Assembly: GCA_021234155.1 (NCBI GenBank)
Contig: JAJEKV010000064.1
Span: forward strand, 1,796,001-1,860,000
Length of the DNA: 64,000 nucleotides
Origin: Isoetes taiwanensis
Lineage: Eukaryota > Streptophyta > Lycopodiopsida > Isoetales > Isoetaceae
Direction of reading: 5' to 3'
Positions 10,255 through 22,480 of this stretch are shown here, piece after piece (the stretch's first letter is position 1; every line of letters starts with the position of its first letter). Made by a program: the position numbers and the translations under genes. The notes below the pieces were generated by a model that did not search any database, had not been told where the DNA came from, and saw nothing but the letters and a program-made list of their open reading frames with translations.

Positions 10255-11245
10255 GGATTTTTACATGTAAAGACACTGGATTAGTATTGTAAAGTTCATA
10301 GGTAGCTAATTAATAATTCAAAAGTTTGGCCACCACTTTATGCGACATTTGGTTTTAGCGATAGATATGGTTATGATCTCTGTTCTTCTTCTTAGCTATG
10401 CTGCAGGTGCAGGTTAAGTGATCTTTTGGAGGTCTTGTAAAAAAAACAAATATTTTGCTGTTTCAAATCATGAAAACCAAAGTTACTAGTCCACTTTGCA
10501 AAGATATTCTTCTGCAGCTATGCATTTTTATGATGAGAAATATCATCTGGTAGTTGCAACCTCTTGTCAATAGGTAAGATAGTATGCTGTAGAAAATGCC
10601 TGAAGCAATAATTAGTTCAATACGAACATTAAGTGTTGCATTGAGTTTCAATGAAAAATTACAGGCCATACATGTGGCAAGCTGAGAGAAGCAGCGAAGC
10701 AAGCATGGACAGGCGAAGCACAGAGAGAAGCGAGCAGGCAAAGACAGCGTATGATCCAACACGCTATTTCAAATTCAATACTCCTGATTCAAACTGGCAT
10801 AGCAATGTGATTCAAACCCCGATTCAACACCCCTGATTCAAATTCCTAATTTAAACTCGTACTGAAATTTATGAAATACTAAACAAAGTAGATGCACCCA
10901 AGTTAGCTGCTGCAGGATCTCGAGCATGATGAATACCTGTCTGCTAGCCTGATGAATACCTCTCATGTAGCTTGATGAAGCAGCTTCATGAATTCATCAA
11001 AGATAACCAAATTGATCAGAGGCAATGAAACAAAGGAGGCGCTGTCCGATGTTCCAGGATACACCCATGCCACTTCTTGTTTGCGTTCGTTACAGGAAGA
11101 GAAAGATGCAATAAGAAAATCCGGCCACAATTTAAGCCATTCATGCACAGCAGCTCCACCTCCAAGAAAATTGGCAGGCTTCTGTCTGTTGGAGATTAAA
11201 AGCTAGCAGGATCTGTTGAAGCAAATCGAATCTTCGTAAAGTATT
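10255..11245. other. Intergenic, includes 3' UTR of the thioredoxin-like gene
   Basis: The first few hundred bases are probably 3' UTR. The rest is unremarkable; short ORFs lack recognisable domains. Confidence 0.4.
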
Positions 11246-11249
11246 TTAT

Positions 11250-11650
11250 CGGTTCCATTTTACGTAAAATAGTTTAGGTTGAATTCTGCCCGCGCGTTCA
11301 ATAACGCCACGCCACGTGGCAAACTTTCAAAATGTTAACAATTTTTTAGGTTTCTTCCTGCGCCGCGTTCTCGGCAAATAACGTTTCTTCTGTGGCTGAT
11401 TTTACCTCATTGATCAAAGATTTACCCAGCCGATTCTAAAGATTTACCCATCGATTCTAAAGATTTACCTATTTTCTCAAGTTTTTACGTAATATTTCAA
11501 AGATTTTACTGCCATAGAATTCAACCTAAACTGTTTCCACGTTATAAAAATGTTGCTTTAGGCAACATTCTGGGATGTCAGCAACGCCTCCGCGCTCCGC
11601 GCGTTGGCATTGCTTCCATCCTAGAATGTTGCCTAAAGCAATATTCTTAT
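11250..11650. mobile_element. Two adjacent hairpin (MITE-like) inverted repeats
   Basis: The outer pair has AGTTTAGGTTGAATTCTG near 11270 with its reverse complement near 11515-11535. Directly after it, ATGTTGCTTTAGGCAACATT (about 11550) pairs with a near-copy ending about 11645 around a GC-rich loop. This looks like small non-autonomous DNA elements. I could not identify target duplications, so the class is open. Confidence 0.5.
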
Positions 11651-13238
11651 ATACGGAAGATTCTGTATGGAGGATATAAAAGCGTAAACCACTAAGACCA
11701 GTGTTCTGCTTGTATTTTTGGCGTAAGTTTTTTTTTGGTAACCTTGGTTACCAGTTTTATAAGCGGCGCCACCAAAGCACCGCTAACCCATAACCAGTTT
11801 TCTTCAGCGTATTTTCAGACATTGAAGCCATTACATTGCGAACATAAGAAGCAGCATTCAAGTATGCCATAGCTTCTACACTCCCAGCCTGGGTTTCTTG
11901 CACAACAGGAGTTGTTTTGGAAGCAACTAAGCTTTCTCCCTTCTTTAGATATCGCTTTAACACTGCAGAAAGAAAACCAAATGTCAGATCTACAAAAATA
12001 AAGGGGAAAGAAAATTTATGAGAAAGAAATTGACCTGCAGAGGGAGAAGTGGGAGGAAATCTGCCGGAAGACTTAGCGGCCTGGCATTTTTCGATCATCA
12101 TCAAGGTCCAGCGGACTTTTGTCAAGAGGGCCATAAGATTAAAGAAAGCAGAGAGAGGGATTTGTACAGAAACAAGGTATTGAAGAAGAAATGTTGTAAG
12201 GAGTGCAAGGATTGTTGGATCCGCGGAATGCTTGATTTTTTTATGAGAAAACTTTATGTCGATTCCTTACTCCACAAGATCCTGCCAAAATATAAATAAA
12301 CATTAGCAAAGAAAACACACAATTAACAAAAGAAAAACTAGACATTAACATAAAACAACAATACCTTAGAATGATAGCAAGATCGGCCGCCAGAAAACAA
12401 AAACCAGCACATATTAGTAGCAGACCACAAGATTGACCGCCAGCAAAGCAAAGACGAGAACCTGCAAAAATCGATCAAATATTGAGAAAAAACAAAAACA
12501 ACGAAAATATGAGCTCAAATGTGCAAGCGCCAAAAGGGATTTTACTACCTTCGCCAAAAAAGTCGCCAAAGCTCTTCACTGTCTTCAAATCTGTAACAAG
12601 AAAAAGAAAAAAATTAGAAATAATAGCAAGCGCCAACGAGATTCATATCTGTGCCATAAAAAACTACCGGATTAGTCCAAAAAATGCTCCTCCAGCAACA
12701 TGCAACCACAGAAAAATGTCGGGGATAGAGAGAAAGAAAGAATTCGCCGGATATAAAATGAACAGAGTTTTTCGTCCTAGTTGTCGCCATGTGTATGCAA
12801 AACACTGGCCCTGTGGTACATGTGTGTGAACCCATGTGCAGTCGGGGGTTTCGGCGGGAAACCGCCTGGCGTCGCCGCCGCGAGGGATGTTACCCATAGG
12901 TTCTCTAGCACTTAACCAAGAACGCTCAGATGAATATCAGTTTCTCGAGTGTTCTCATTGTATTTGTGTTTTCTATTGCGTTTCAATAGACTGCAGTTGT
13001 TCTTGAGTTATACTTCTTGTTTTCTTTCAACAGGTTATGGGCCCATGAGCGCTATCCACTTCTTATTTCCTTTATGGGCCCACGAGCACTATCCACCGCC
13101 TAAATCCGATGGTTTTATCTACGCCAGTGTTCGAAATTAAGGGGTTCGAGCCTGAAAAATCTGGCCATTTTAAAAAATTTCCGATAACAAAAAAAAAAAA
13201 AATCTGGCATTTTTTCTGGTACCCTTAAATATAAGCAG
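11651..13238. other. No gene recognised
   Basis: Several short ORFs on both strands (for example 11757-12134 on minus) have no recognisable domain and look like chance frames. Base composition shifts to A-rich at 12300-12700. Nothing further can be supported. Confidence 0.4.
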
Positions 13239-13590
13239 GCGTTTCTACCCAACTTTTCCTAGAAACCTCCCCATTTTCCTGGAAACCTCCCTAACTTTCC
13301 ATGGAAACCTCCCTACCTTTCCTTGGAAACCTCCCCAACTTTCTGGGCATGACCTGGAGAGGTTTTCAATTAAGAAAAGAGAAGAGGTTTCCATAAAAAT
13401 AAAAAAGAAGCCCCTCCCTAAATTTGCACGAAGATCAAGATTTGCCTCCTGTGCATCTCGATCTTCGTGCGTCTTAATGAGGAGACGCCATCCCTCAGTG
13501 GTTGCGAAAATTAATTACTTTTTTTTTTTTAATAAATATTTTATAAAAACCTCCCCAAATTTCCAAAGAAACTAGGGGAGGTTTCCATAA
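13239..13590. repeat. TGGAAACCT short-repeat array, direct then inverted
   Basis: About four direct units of the form GGAAACCTCCC(T/C)AACTTT, roughly 24 bp each, lie at 13250-13345. Inverted units (AGGTTTCC) follow at 13355-13395 and 13560-13590. At 13280-13301 the unit reads TGGAAACCT-N4-AACTTTCCA, an imperfect 9-N4-9 palindrome. It resembles the TGGAAACCC array near 20.3 kb and sits directly upstream of the retroposed unknown sequence. Confidence 0.65.
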
Positions 13591-13654
13591 AATGTCTACA
13601 AAAGCTCACAAGTTTATCCTCGTAGAGAGCTATTTCTTCAAGTGAATCGTCCTT

Positions 13655-15629
13655 ATGAGTTATTTCTTCGTCCACGATTCATCTGTTTGTTGTGAGTTCC
13701 ATCTACAATTTTATCTTTCTTCCTTCGATGTTGCTATTTATCTCATGGTTTTGGAGCGTAACATGTATGGGGGAGTTGAAGATGATATCCCCACTGATTC
13801 GTCTTTATATGATTCAGAAGCAACTGTAAGTGATTTCGTTTTTGAGAATGTTGGCAATGCTGCAGGTTTTGAGGGCCTAGATGATGAAGACTATGTAACA
13901 CCGAGTGGTGATTATGATAATCATTTGAATGAGAGAGATTCCGTTGGATCATATACACCTATGGGGAGGGTCACATTTTCACGGAAGCATCATACTCTTT
14001 GATGGTGCAATGCGTCAAAACTTATGTCCAACCCTCTATCGAAGATATCCTAGGCGTTGATCCAAGTTTCCCTGCTGGGTATATTGTGCGGTCACAGAAG
14101 CCACAAAGCACACATATAATCGAAAGGTAGTTGAGTTTCCAAAAAAAACTAGAAGTTGATCCAGAAACTAATCTTCTCATACGTATGGCCTTCGGGAAAG
14201 GCTCTATATCCCCCGTCGTGGATGTGGAAGGAGATTATTTTTTAAGGCCATGTTGATCTGGATTTAGGGCACCTGCCTATATGCCCTACCCTGGACAATA
14301 TAAAAAGGATATGGCAGTTTGAAGCCAAGTTTCATGGCATTCCAGAAGATTATGTGAGGCAATGCATAGCAGCAGGTGAATGTAATGCCCGTCACGTGAA
14401 TCCCATCAGTAGAGAAAGCCTATTTACCTATGAGGAAAAAGTATACCAGGAGCTGGGGAGATGGCACAACATGTGTAGATTACATGTGTCATCGAGGGGG
14501 GGATGCCCGAAGGTGTGGCATACGGGATGGAAGGCAGACATCCACGATTCATCTGTTTGTTGTGAGCTCCAAAAGTAGATGTGCATTTCGCCTCCGTATA
14601 GTGATGCCAAGCAACCATAGCAAAGATGATTTTCCGAACATATACATATGTGAAGGGCATGATGGCCAAATCCATTGTCTGAATATGATGAATGGTCTCG
14701 TCCCTTACATTCCTTTATTGCAGAAGAGGCAGCAAACATGCGACTGGACACAAGAGACTTCCAGGCTATATGGAGTAATATGATGAAGAGGGGAAAAGAG
14801 ACGTGTAATACTCTGAAACCTATTGAAAGAGTCACTTACTGATTCAAACTGGCACACGAGGACATATGGCATCTTAATCACCACTTGCGACTCAAAGGTA
14901 TGGAAGACGTTTACTTTGGAAAGATGAAATTGTTTTGATTGTTTAGCCTTGGTTCCTTCTATACAAAGTATCCTGTGTCATGCAGGAGCATTTCTTGGTC
15001 CAGATTGGGATGCCGTTGATAGTAGGATGGATGCTTGGATGAGGTCCAATAATATCATTTACCATCAATCGTATCCACCTACCCACGAGGACCTGGCATT
15101 GCGGCCCTGGATTGTGGTCATTCAAGACATGTGGATGCTGAAGCAAGCGATGAAATATAGTTCGAATGGGGGTTGACTATAGCTTCAACATTAAGAACAA
15201 ATATGTATGGTTGCCCACTATACGGTGCAGCAATGGCATTGGTGCGCCCATTTTCTACATGATGTGATTCTTGGTTCTGGTTGCCTCCTATGGTCGATAT
15301 GGGAGCGTCGCAGACACCACATCTTCCAAGCCCTTTATTCATCTGCACATGGTGTTATTACGGTGGCCCAGAAAAAGATACTGACAGCCTATGAGTGCTC
15401 CTCTCTTGATTTAGAAATGATGGAACGCATCTAGATTCAGTATCTTCGAATTAATTTCTATTGTTAGTCTCCCTTTCTGGAGTAAGCACATTGTGCTCCA
15501 ACCTTGTGCTCCTGTGGCATCTTTTTTATGCTTACACAGTTAGATGAGACATGTAAATTTTGTACTTTTTATCTGATTAATAAACTTTTTGGCTTTCGTC
15601 CGTAAAAAAAAAAAAAAAAAAAAAAAAAA
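13655..15629 (+). pseudogene. Retroposed unknown transcript ending in poly(A)
   Basis: A degenerate coding-like stretch in several frames, ending with AATAAA (15579-15584) and, 20 bp later, 26 consecutive A residues (15604-15629), the signature of a reverse-transcribed mRNA. Readable pieces are an acidic stretch (MYGGVEDDIPTDSSLYDSE, about 13763-14000), IWQFEAKFHGIPEDYVRQC near 14305-14360, and LGPDWDAVDSRMDAWMRSNN near 14998. The second piece weakly recalls the zinc-binding region ahead of integrase cores, but I see no DDE core, so I assign no function. A 26-bp segment at 13671-13696 is repeated at 14541-14566, which suggests template switching or an internal duplication. No target-site duplication was found by eye. 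Confidence 0.45.
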
Positions 15630-15839
15630 CACATTTTACTTTTTTAATTCAAGGCTTGTATACTTATTAAGGTTATAAAAAAGTACATATCGACATATGT
15701 ATGTACATATGTGTACAAAAAAGGAACCGTTTATGGGAGGGTAGGTTCGGGATCCCTAAATTATACCCCTCAGATTATAGGCCTAGAGAAGCCTCAAAAA
15801 CACAATATAGTTATAGAGTATTTATATCATACTGATCAG

Positions 15840-16960
15840 GAGGATAATTTTAGCTTGCCCTTGAAAATCTTCGCTTCTTGGGCTCCTGCTTGGAATGATC
15901 CTTTCTATCCATCCCTTTGCTAGCCACTATAAATAAGCAGAAAGGGCAATCACATAGGTGGGCTTTCCCCGGGCTGAATCTGTTTTTCTTATCTTTTGCA
16001 CTGCATAGGAGCTGCCTTTTCACATCGTAGTTGGTAATACATGGACAATTACAGTGGCATCCTTCCTCATGCTGGACCGGTACCTCGATCCCAAATTGTG
16101 TGAGCCATAGAGCGTTTGTGTGAGATTTATCCTCCTCCATTTGAGCTTCTTGAACATGATCAAGGTATTCCCTGCAAAATCACATAAGTAAATTAACATA
16201 GATAAAGTGGCATTCGACTTGGTTCCCATGTATCTCATAGATCCAATTAATATCATATTTGGTCTGCATAATGATGGCTTGTGGCCATACAATCTCCTCC
16301 TTAAAAATGAGAGAATTCCTTCCTTTCCATATTCTCCATAATAGAAGGTAAACCCTCCAATCCAAGGGGTCGTCTGGGAGAAAAAACTCAGTGAAAGTCA
16401 TAGCAATGAGATTAGGCATATTGAACTCAATTTCAGCTAGTTCTAATACCCATCAGCCCAAAGACAAGTTTTGACGAGATGATCCTCATCCTCCTGATCC
16501 TGTAGACATCTGGGATCGATATTAGAATGACATGCCCATTCTCCATCTCTTCCTGTTAGTGGCTAGAGCCCTATGCCAAAGCTACCAAATAAAGGCCTTA
16601 ATCTTAGGATGGATGAAACTCCTCCAAAGAATTTGAAAATTCTTGATGGATCTTTGAGGCTCAATATTCCATTTAGTATGGACAGAGACTGCCTGATTCT
16701 TATACCTGTAACCATTGAAACCATTGATATGCCAGAAAATCCTGGAATTGTGCCAAATTCCCCCAACAATCCTCTGAGAGATACTGTTGAATAACATCTC
16801 CGAGTTCTCCCCCAACTCCCTGAGGGCCAAGGTATGATAATCAAAGCCATCCAATATGCCTCTAATGTAGATAATGCCCTTGCTCATCCATTGCTTGGTG
16901 AGATTAGGGAAGTGAGTAGCCAAGCAGATGTTTTGATCATCAAGGATCAAAGAAGGACTC
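15840..16960 (-). pseudogene. LINE (L1-like) 3' remnant, zf-RVT region
   Basis: Read on the minus strand, pieces in shifting frames give the region after the reverse transcriptase of plant L1-like elements: SIKNFQILWRSFIHPKIKAF (pattern WRxxxxPKxKxFxW) near 16590, a broken zinc-binding stretch, then DWRVYLLLWRIWKGRNSLIF near 16330, the typical WxIWxxRNxxIF motif. Several frameshifts and stops are present. No RT or endonuclease domain is in the window, as expected for a 5'-truncated copy. Confidence 0.65.
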
Positions 16961-17572
16961 CAGAATATTGGCTGATCCTAGACAATCCTTTCTTCCATGA
17001 ATACATCTTCTTAACCTTGAAGCAAGCTCTGATCGAGTTTTTTGCCCCCAAAGGGCAACATACTAGTCCTTGGTTTATGCACTTGGACTACGTCAACTCA
17101 CCTTTGAAGTCTAGGTTGAAGTTTGGAAGACCTTGTAGTCAACATTGGTATGAAAGTCAAAAGGAGCACATCTTCAAGGTCAACACAAGTATTTGAGGTC
17201 AAACTTCATTAGAGGTATTCTATTTAAGGTCAAAAGTCTAGTCAAAGATGCTCTAGAAGATTCTGGGTTTGTGTTTGGAAGATGCTCATTTCCACATATC
17301 CATATCCATATCCCCATTTCTCATTCACCCTTGTATTTTTTGCCTAGCCATTTTTCTTATTCCCACATTCATACCCCATTTTGCACCCACTTTTACATTT
17401 TTGCCTAGTCAATATCCATTCTTGCCACCACCTTGTTGCCATAATTACCCCTTGATTACTTTTGTCTAGCCATCTACTTTTTCCTCCACACCATTGTCAC
17501 TCATTATTCTCCTTATGAGAGAGAGCCTCCAAAAATGTTAAGGGAATTCTAAGGAGGAGGGCTAAAAGAAAG

Positions 17573-19762
17573 GGGTGAAAATAGCTTTACCCCGATTTTG
17601 GTGATTCCGTCGCGGTGAATACTCTCCCGCGGAATCACAGACCCTCCAGGAACGGGATCCGTTCCGGAGGTCCTATTTTCCGTACTTGACAGCTTCGTTT
17701 AATACCTTCTGGCGGAATCACAACCGCCAAATCCCGCTGGATGGAATCACTACCATTTTATTCTATGCGACGGAATCACAATCTATAATTGATTCCGCCC
17801 GGTGGAATATTCCAAGTAAAAACTCAAATTTGTTACGTCATGTTCTTTGGGAGGTTTTGCAGCTGCTGTGACTATGGCGGAAGTAAGAAGGACTTGCTCC
17901 ATCCATAGATGGCGTTAGAACAGTCTGGGATTGAAGAAATGTGTTGGGCCAGAGGTAAAAGACCCTGAGCTTGGGGAATCGCCCGAAAACGGTGCTTGGG
18001 GGAGCACATACAGGGGTAATAAACATATTTGGCTACCATTTTTTCACTTGTTTTCCAAGCAGAAGGCGGCAAGTTATCTTCGGGAGGTTTTGCAGCTGCA
18101 ACGGCTATGGCGGAAGTAAGCAGGGCTTGCTCCATCCATAGATGGGGTTAGAACAGGTATGTTTTCTAGGGTTAGAATTAGAACTGACTGGTTGCAGCGC
18201 AAAATCTGCTTTGCCCTTCAATTCCTTTGTTTTACCTTTCTCTGGAGTCGTTTTCTCAGCCTTGAGTGCTTTTACGGTCTGCATTGGATGATTCCTAACA
18301 CTTAGAATCTGTATTAGTTTCCAGACACAATTTTTTCACAGGGATGATACTGCTTGAATATGCACTAAAAGCTGCAGCATCCATCACCTGCAGCCGCTCG
18401 GGCTTACGACGCTGCTGCCAGAAAGCTCTGCGGCGCCAAAGCCCGCACCAATTTTACCGTCCCTTCCTCTTCCATCTGCCCTTTGCCTGTTTCTGCTTCA
18501 AATCATACCAATCCTACCTCTTTTCCTCACGTTCTTCATGTCGAAACCCCTCCTGCAGCGACGGATTTTATGTCTCTCTCAGAAAAAATACCCATCTCTC
18601 GCCCTTCTCATAGATACCCTTCTCCTTCCCCCGATCAATCCTGGACGCTGCCGGAGTTGGACCTCAAGCTCGACATCTGGAACCCAAATCAGCCCCCCAA
18701 ATCTGTAGATCCTTCCATTTTTTTCAATCCATAACTTGGTCTCAATCTGCCATGTTTTTCTAGGTTGGTGGAGCAAAAACACAGTAGAAATTTAACTACT
18801 TCACAGTAGAATCAAGCTTTTACTCATAAACCGGTTTTCTGTAATTAAAACAGTAGCATTAAAATGAAAAAAGGGTGCGGAATCCATTTTTGCAGGCATG
18901 AGCTCTTCCATTGTATGTAAATATTTTGCTTAATTGAATCGATCACATCTTGTCAACCTTTTGCTCTAAAATCTGAATGCTTTAGGTTTTTCGAGCTTCA
19001 TAAAGCTGTGTCAGGGGTTACAGAGTGTAAATGATATGCAAATCATTCTTCCATATGTTTTCTCTGCTCAGACTCAAAGGGCAGGCCTCGCATGAAAAGG
19101 GCATTGCCGATATTGGCAAAGGGTTCAAATTGCCAACCAGAAAAATTCTAGGCAGTTTAGAGCATAACAATGGACATGCACAGACAAAATAGAGTAAGAC
19201 AAAATGGAGTAGCCGAGCTTGTTTTTTTCTACCATTGGTTTAGTATTAATTTCATTCATGATCTTCTAACGTAGGCTTCGCTTAAACCATCCTCAACCAT
19301 TTTTTTTTCATTTTTTTTTTCCTCCCTGCCTGCAGTTATTACAGATTCAAAGGTCTCCAGCTGATTCCTTCCCGAGGAATAGTACGCAGTGATTCCACGG
19401 GAGAGAATATTATCGCAGTGATTCCACGGGAAAGAATATTTACGCGATGATTCCACGGGGGAGAATATTTATGTCGTGATTCCACGGGGGAGAATATTAT
19501 CATACGCGGTGATTCCACGGGGGAGAATATTACGGTATACGGTGATTTCACCCCGCAGGATCAATTCCATGTGATTCCATCACGTTAGAATAAAATGGTG
19601 GTGATTCCATCCAGCAGTATTTTGCAGATGTGATTCCGGCCAAAAAGTATAAAATGGAGCCTGTCAGGTACGGATAACGGGGCAAGTACGGATAACGGGG
19701 CAGGAGGGTTAGTGATTCCGCGAGAGAGTAGTCACCGCAACAGGGTAAAGCTATTTTCACCC
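17573..19762. mobile_element. Mutator-like element carrying a gene fragment (Pack-MULE type), 2190 bp
   Basis: The ends are GGGTGAAAATAGCTTTACCC (17573) and its complement GGGTAAAGCTATTTTCACCC (19743-19762). The inverted arms extend at least 250 bp inward and are built from repeated GATTCC/GGAATC units (left 17573-about 17815, right about 19380-19762). Both ends abut the 9-bp direct repeat AAAAGAAAG (17564-17572 and 19763-19771), the Mutator-type target duplication. The interior holds no transposase. It has a roughly 75-bp direct duplication (17848-17922 and 18081-18157) and a fragment of an AP2/ERF gene. A non-autonomous, gene-capturing MULE is the simplest reading. Confidence 0.9.
18390..18734 (+). 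pseudogene. Captured AP2/ERF gene fragment (C-terminal part, EAR-like motif)
   Basis: The open frame from 18390 to the TAA at 18732 begins AARAYDAAARKLCGAKARTN, the last helix of the AP2/ERF DNA-binding domain. It continues through a Ser/Pro-rich tail to LPELDLKLDIW, which contains LxLxL (LDLKL), the EAR repression motif of class II ERF repressors. The N-terminal three quarters of the AP2 domain (YRGVRxRPWG) is absent from the element, so it cannot bind DNA as it stands. Lying wholly within the MULE, it is best explained as transduplication of a host ERF gene. The remaining frame is undamaged for about 114 codons, suggesting recent capture. Confidence 0.8.
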
Positions 19763-20321
19763 AAAAGAAAGGGTACACGTATGCGACCTCCGCATTAAAG
19801 TGGGGGGCCTCCACCCCTAAATTTGACAAAGGGGAAGTGGGTAGTGGGTACCAGGCTTCGAAAAACATGGAGTTAGTCTCCTTAATTTTCGGTTTGTCTC
19901 CTTAATTTCCACTTCAGTTTTGAACACGCCGGAAGCTGGTTCCTACAAAAAAAAAAAAAAAAGTCGGGTAAACCGCATGTTAAAGAATAATGTATAGCAA
20001 ATTTCCAAAGAAATCTTTAAAAGTGCCGGGGAAATTTATTAGGTTAGTAGTAGTTAGGATTGACTTTCAGAAAACCTAATGATCACGATCATACGAGCAG
20101 GCTGCAGTTTGTTGGCTCATCAGTTATGGGGTATAGGAAGGTCGCCAGAAAGCAGAGAGGGAGATCATTAGCTAAAAGCTAAGCAAAGCTGGGGGCCACA
20201 CCGAAATCATTTGAAGAATCCTAAACTTAGAGGGATTACTAACTAGTTTAGCCTTTAAAATTTTTAAATTGATGGCATTTTACCCGATGGTTCTAAGTAC
20301 GCCCGATTTGGGTTGGCCTCC

Positions 20322-20530
20322 CACGGAAACCCTTCCGGGTTTTAATGGAAACCCTTCCGGCTTTCCATGGAAACCCTTCTGGGTTTTAATGGAAACCCTT
20401 CCGGTTTTCCAGAATTTGAAAACCCGGAAGGGTTTCCATTAAAACCCGGAAGGGTTTCCATGGAAAGCCGGAAGGGTTTCCATATTGGAAAGCCGGAAGG
20501 GTTTCCATTAAAACCCGGAAGGGTTTCCAC
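20322..20530. repeat. Large palindrome of TGGAAACCC/GGGTTTCCA units
   Basis: About four TGGAAACCCTTCCGG units run forward (20327-20412); the same number run in reverse (20418-20530), so the whole block is one hairpin of about 200 bp. Within it, 20346-20367 reads TGGAAACCC-TTCC-GGCTTTCCA, a 9-N4-9 palindrome. Related units recur at 20690-20837 and 24270-24340. Confidence 0.85.
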
Positions 20531-20721
20531 AAAATTATTATTTTTTTTAAATATTTACCACGTGAGCCTTTATGGCGCCTTGACTATCCCACGCCGCCTT
20601 TATGGCTCACGCCTTTCCACACGGACGCCCGACATTAAGGCGCACGTCCATCGAGCGCACGTCACTCAAAATTCAAATTTTGAGTGGAAACCCTTCCCGA
20701 TTTCCTTGCATGATGGAAATT

Positions 20722-20837
20722 AGGAAGGGTTTCCACAGGAGGAGGAAAATAGGAAGGGTTTCCACAGGAGGAGGAAAACAGGTTAGGTTTCCACATGAGG
20801 AGGAAAATAGGTTAGGTTTCCACATGCAGTTAGAAAC
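20722..20837. repeat. 29-bp tandem repeat, four units
   Basis: Units start at 20722, 20751, 20780 and 20809. Each contains AGG(A/T)(A/T)(G)GGTTTCCACA followed by GGAGGAGGAAAA; the last unit is degenerate. The core GGTTTCC ties it to the neighbouring palindrome family. Confidence 0.8.
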
Positions 20838-21930
20838 TCCATGGGGTAAGATTAACTAAGAATTGAGACCAGCTTTAATCTCAAAAATTCTAGCACTCAA
20901 CACCCAATATAACATGACCTCAAAAATTCTGGCACTTCACATGGTTTGATGTGTTATGATAGTGTGTTGGCATTGTGATGATGCCAGCACACATGCTGTG
21001 GTTTGATCTTGTATCCAGGTTATGCTATTTTGAGTATATGACATGCTTGGATCGTCTACAGTTTTCTTTGCTAGGTTGGTTCTTTGCTAGGTTGGTTGCA
21101 ACTGAGTCTTGACAGCCTATATTTCGTATGAATATGTAATATGCAAAACTAGCTGTGTGAGGCCTAAGGAAGTCTATCTTAGACAAAAGGAGGAATGTGG
21201 TATATGTAGGGATTCCAACACTAAAGTCGTAAGAGAAATCGAAGACATAACAAACAATTTGAAGGATCGAAGACAAGTTGCTAAAATCATATATTCTAGT
21301 AATCTATTGCATTCCAATTCAAATTTAAAGTCATTCCATTCATCACTACCAATTCATGAGGGCAACCCATAGTGCCACAACACTTTGTTTGTTAATAGTT
21401 TCATAGTTTTCATTCTTCAATCTATCTTTTTATGATTTAATTAAAAACTTGCATGCAAACATTGTTCTGTTGTGACCTAGAAGCTATTACATGCAAGAAG
21501 GGTCTAAAGAAACAATTCAGCAGTTAAAATGACCTAGAAAAGGTATGCAAGAAAGAGAAAGATTAGGCCACAACATTCTAACATATACTTATCTTTGCAG
21601 ATGGATGATAATCCAATGCACGTAAAGAGAGAACTCTAAGAGCCCAAGCAAATGAGGTGATTTGTGATATTTAAATACAATGCAAAAGCAGACCTGTAAG
21701 CAAAAATAACTTCTTCAGGGTCCAAATGCCTCAGGTGGAGGAGGCTCAAGGTTTAAACCGCGTGTATCTAACAACTGAACAAGAATAAGGTAAAGCATAA
21801 CTGCAATTGCTCCAGTGACCACTTGGCTGTAATTTGGCCCTTCTCCTCAGTAGCGACTTTGGTCGCAAAAAACGACCATATCATCCACCTATTTTAAAGT
21901 GACAAAAATGCTGATTTCTCCAGAAGATTA
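20838..21930. other. No gene recognised
   Basis: AT-rich spacer with short ORFs that lack recognisable domains. Confidence 0.4.
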
Positions 21931-21935
21931 AAGGT

Positions 21936-22480
21936 ATGTTTTCCACCCTCATCATTAGAATATGACGCAATTATAGCATTCCAAGAAACTATACTCCTAT
22001 TGGACATATGGTCAAATACTTTAAATGCATCCTTTCAAGCGACTAGCAAAGAATCGTATAATCAGCCATATTCTTAATCAAGGCATGAACCAACTTACCC
22101 TCTTCAAGAGTGGTGCATGCACCTAAAATAGCAATAAGGGTAACAACATTCGGTTTAAAACCGTAAGACCGCATTTTGTCTAATAAAATGATGGTTTCTC
22201 TCTTTCCCAATATATGCATATGTGGAAATAATGGTCGTCCAGAAATTACATCTCTCGATGCATCTTCTCAAATCTTGTTTGTGCATCGCCTCTGACCTAC
22301 AATTATTATACATAGAAATCAATGCGTTTCCAACATTAACTTCTTTGTCTAGCCCAACTTCAATACTATAGGCATGAATAAGCCTACCCTCCGTTATGAA
22401 CTCAAAACGGGTGCATGCACTCAAAGACGGTCATAACGGTGGCGTTTTGTTTGGATGCATATTCTCCAAACATTTCACAT
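21936..22480 (-). pseudogene. PLS-class PPR protein pseudogene fragment
   Basis: Minus-strand pieces show pentatricopeptide signatures: LSACTRF-like then EGRLIHAYSIEVGLDKEVNV and GNALISMYNNC (22200-22430), KMRSYGFKPNVVTLIAILGA and CTTLEEGKLVHALI (22060-22190), and FDHMSNRSIVSWNAIIASYS (21950-22020). These are the VxxxLISMY, P-x-x-VTxxxxLxAC and SWNAxI hallmarks of plant PLS-type PPR proteins, which act in organelle RNA editing. At least two frameshifts and one stop separate them, and only about four repeats remain. Confidence 0.75.

Noticed and set aside
11757-12134. 125-codon minus-strand ORF
   Set aside because: No recognisable domain, no supporting splice sites, and an overlapping ORF of similar length on the other strand.
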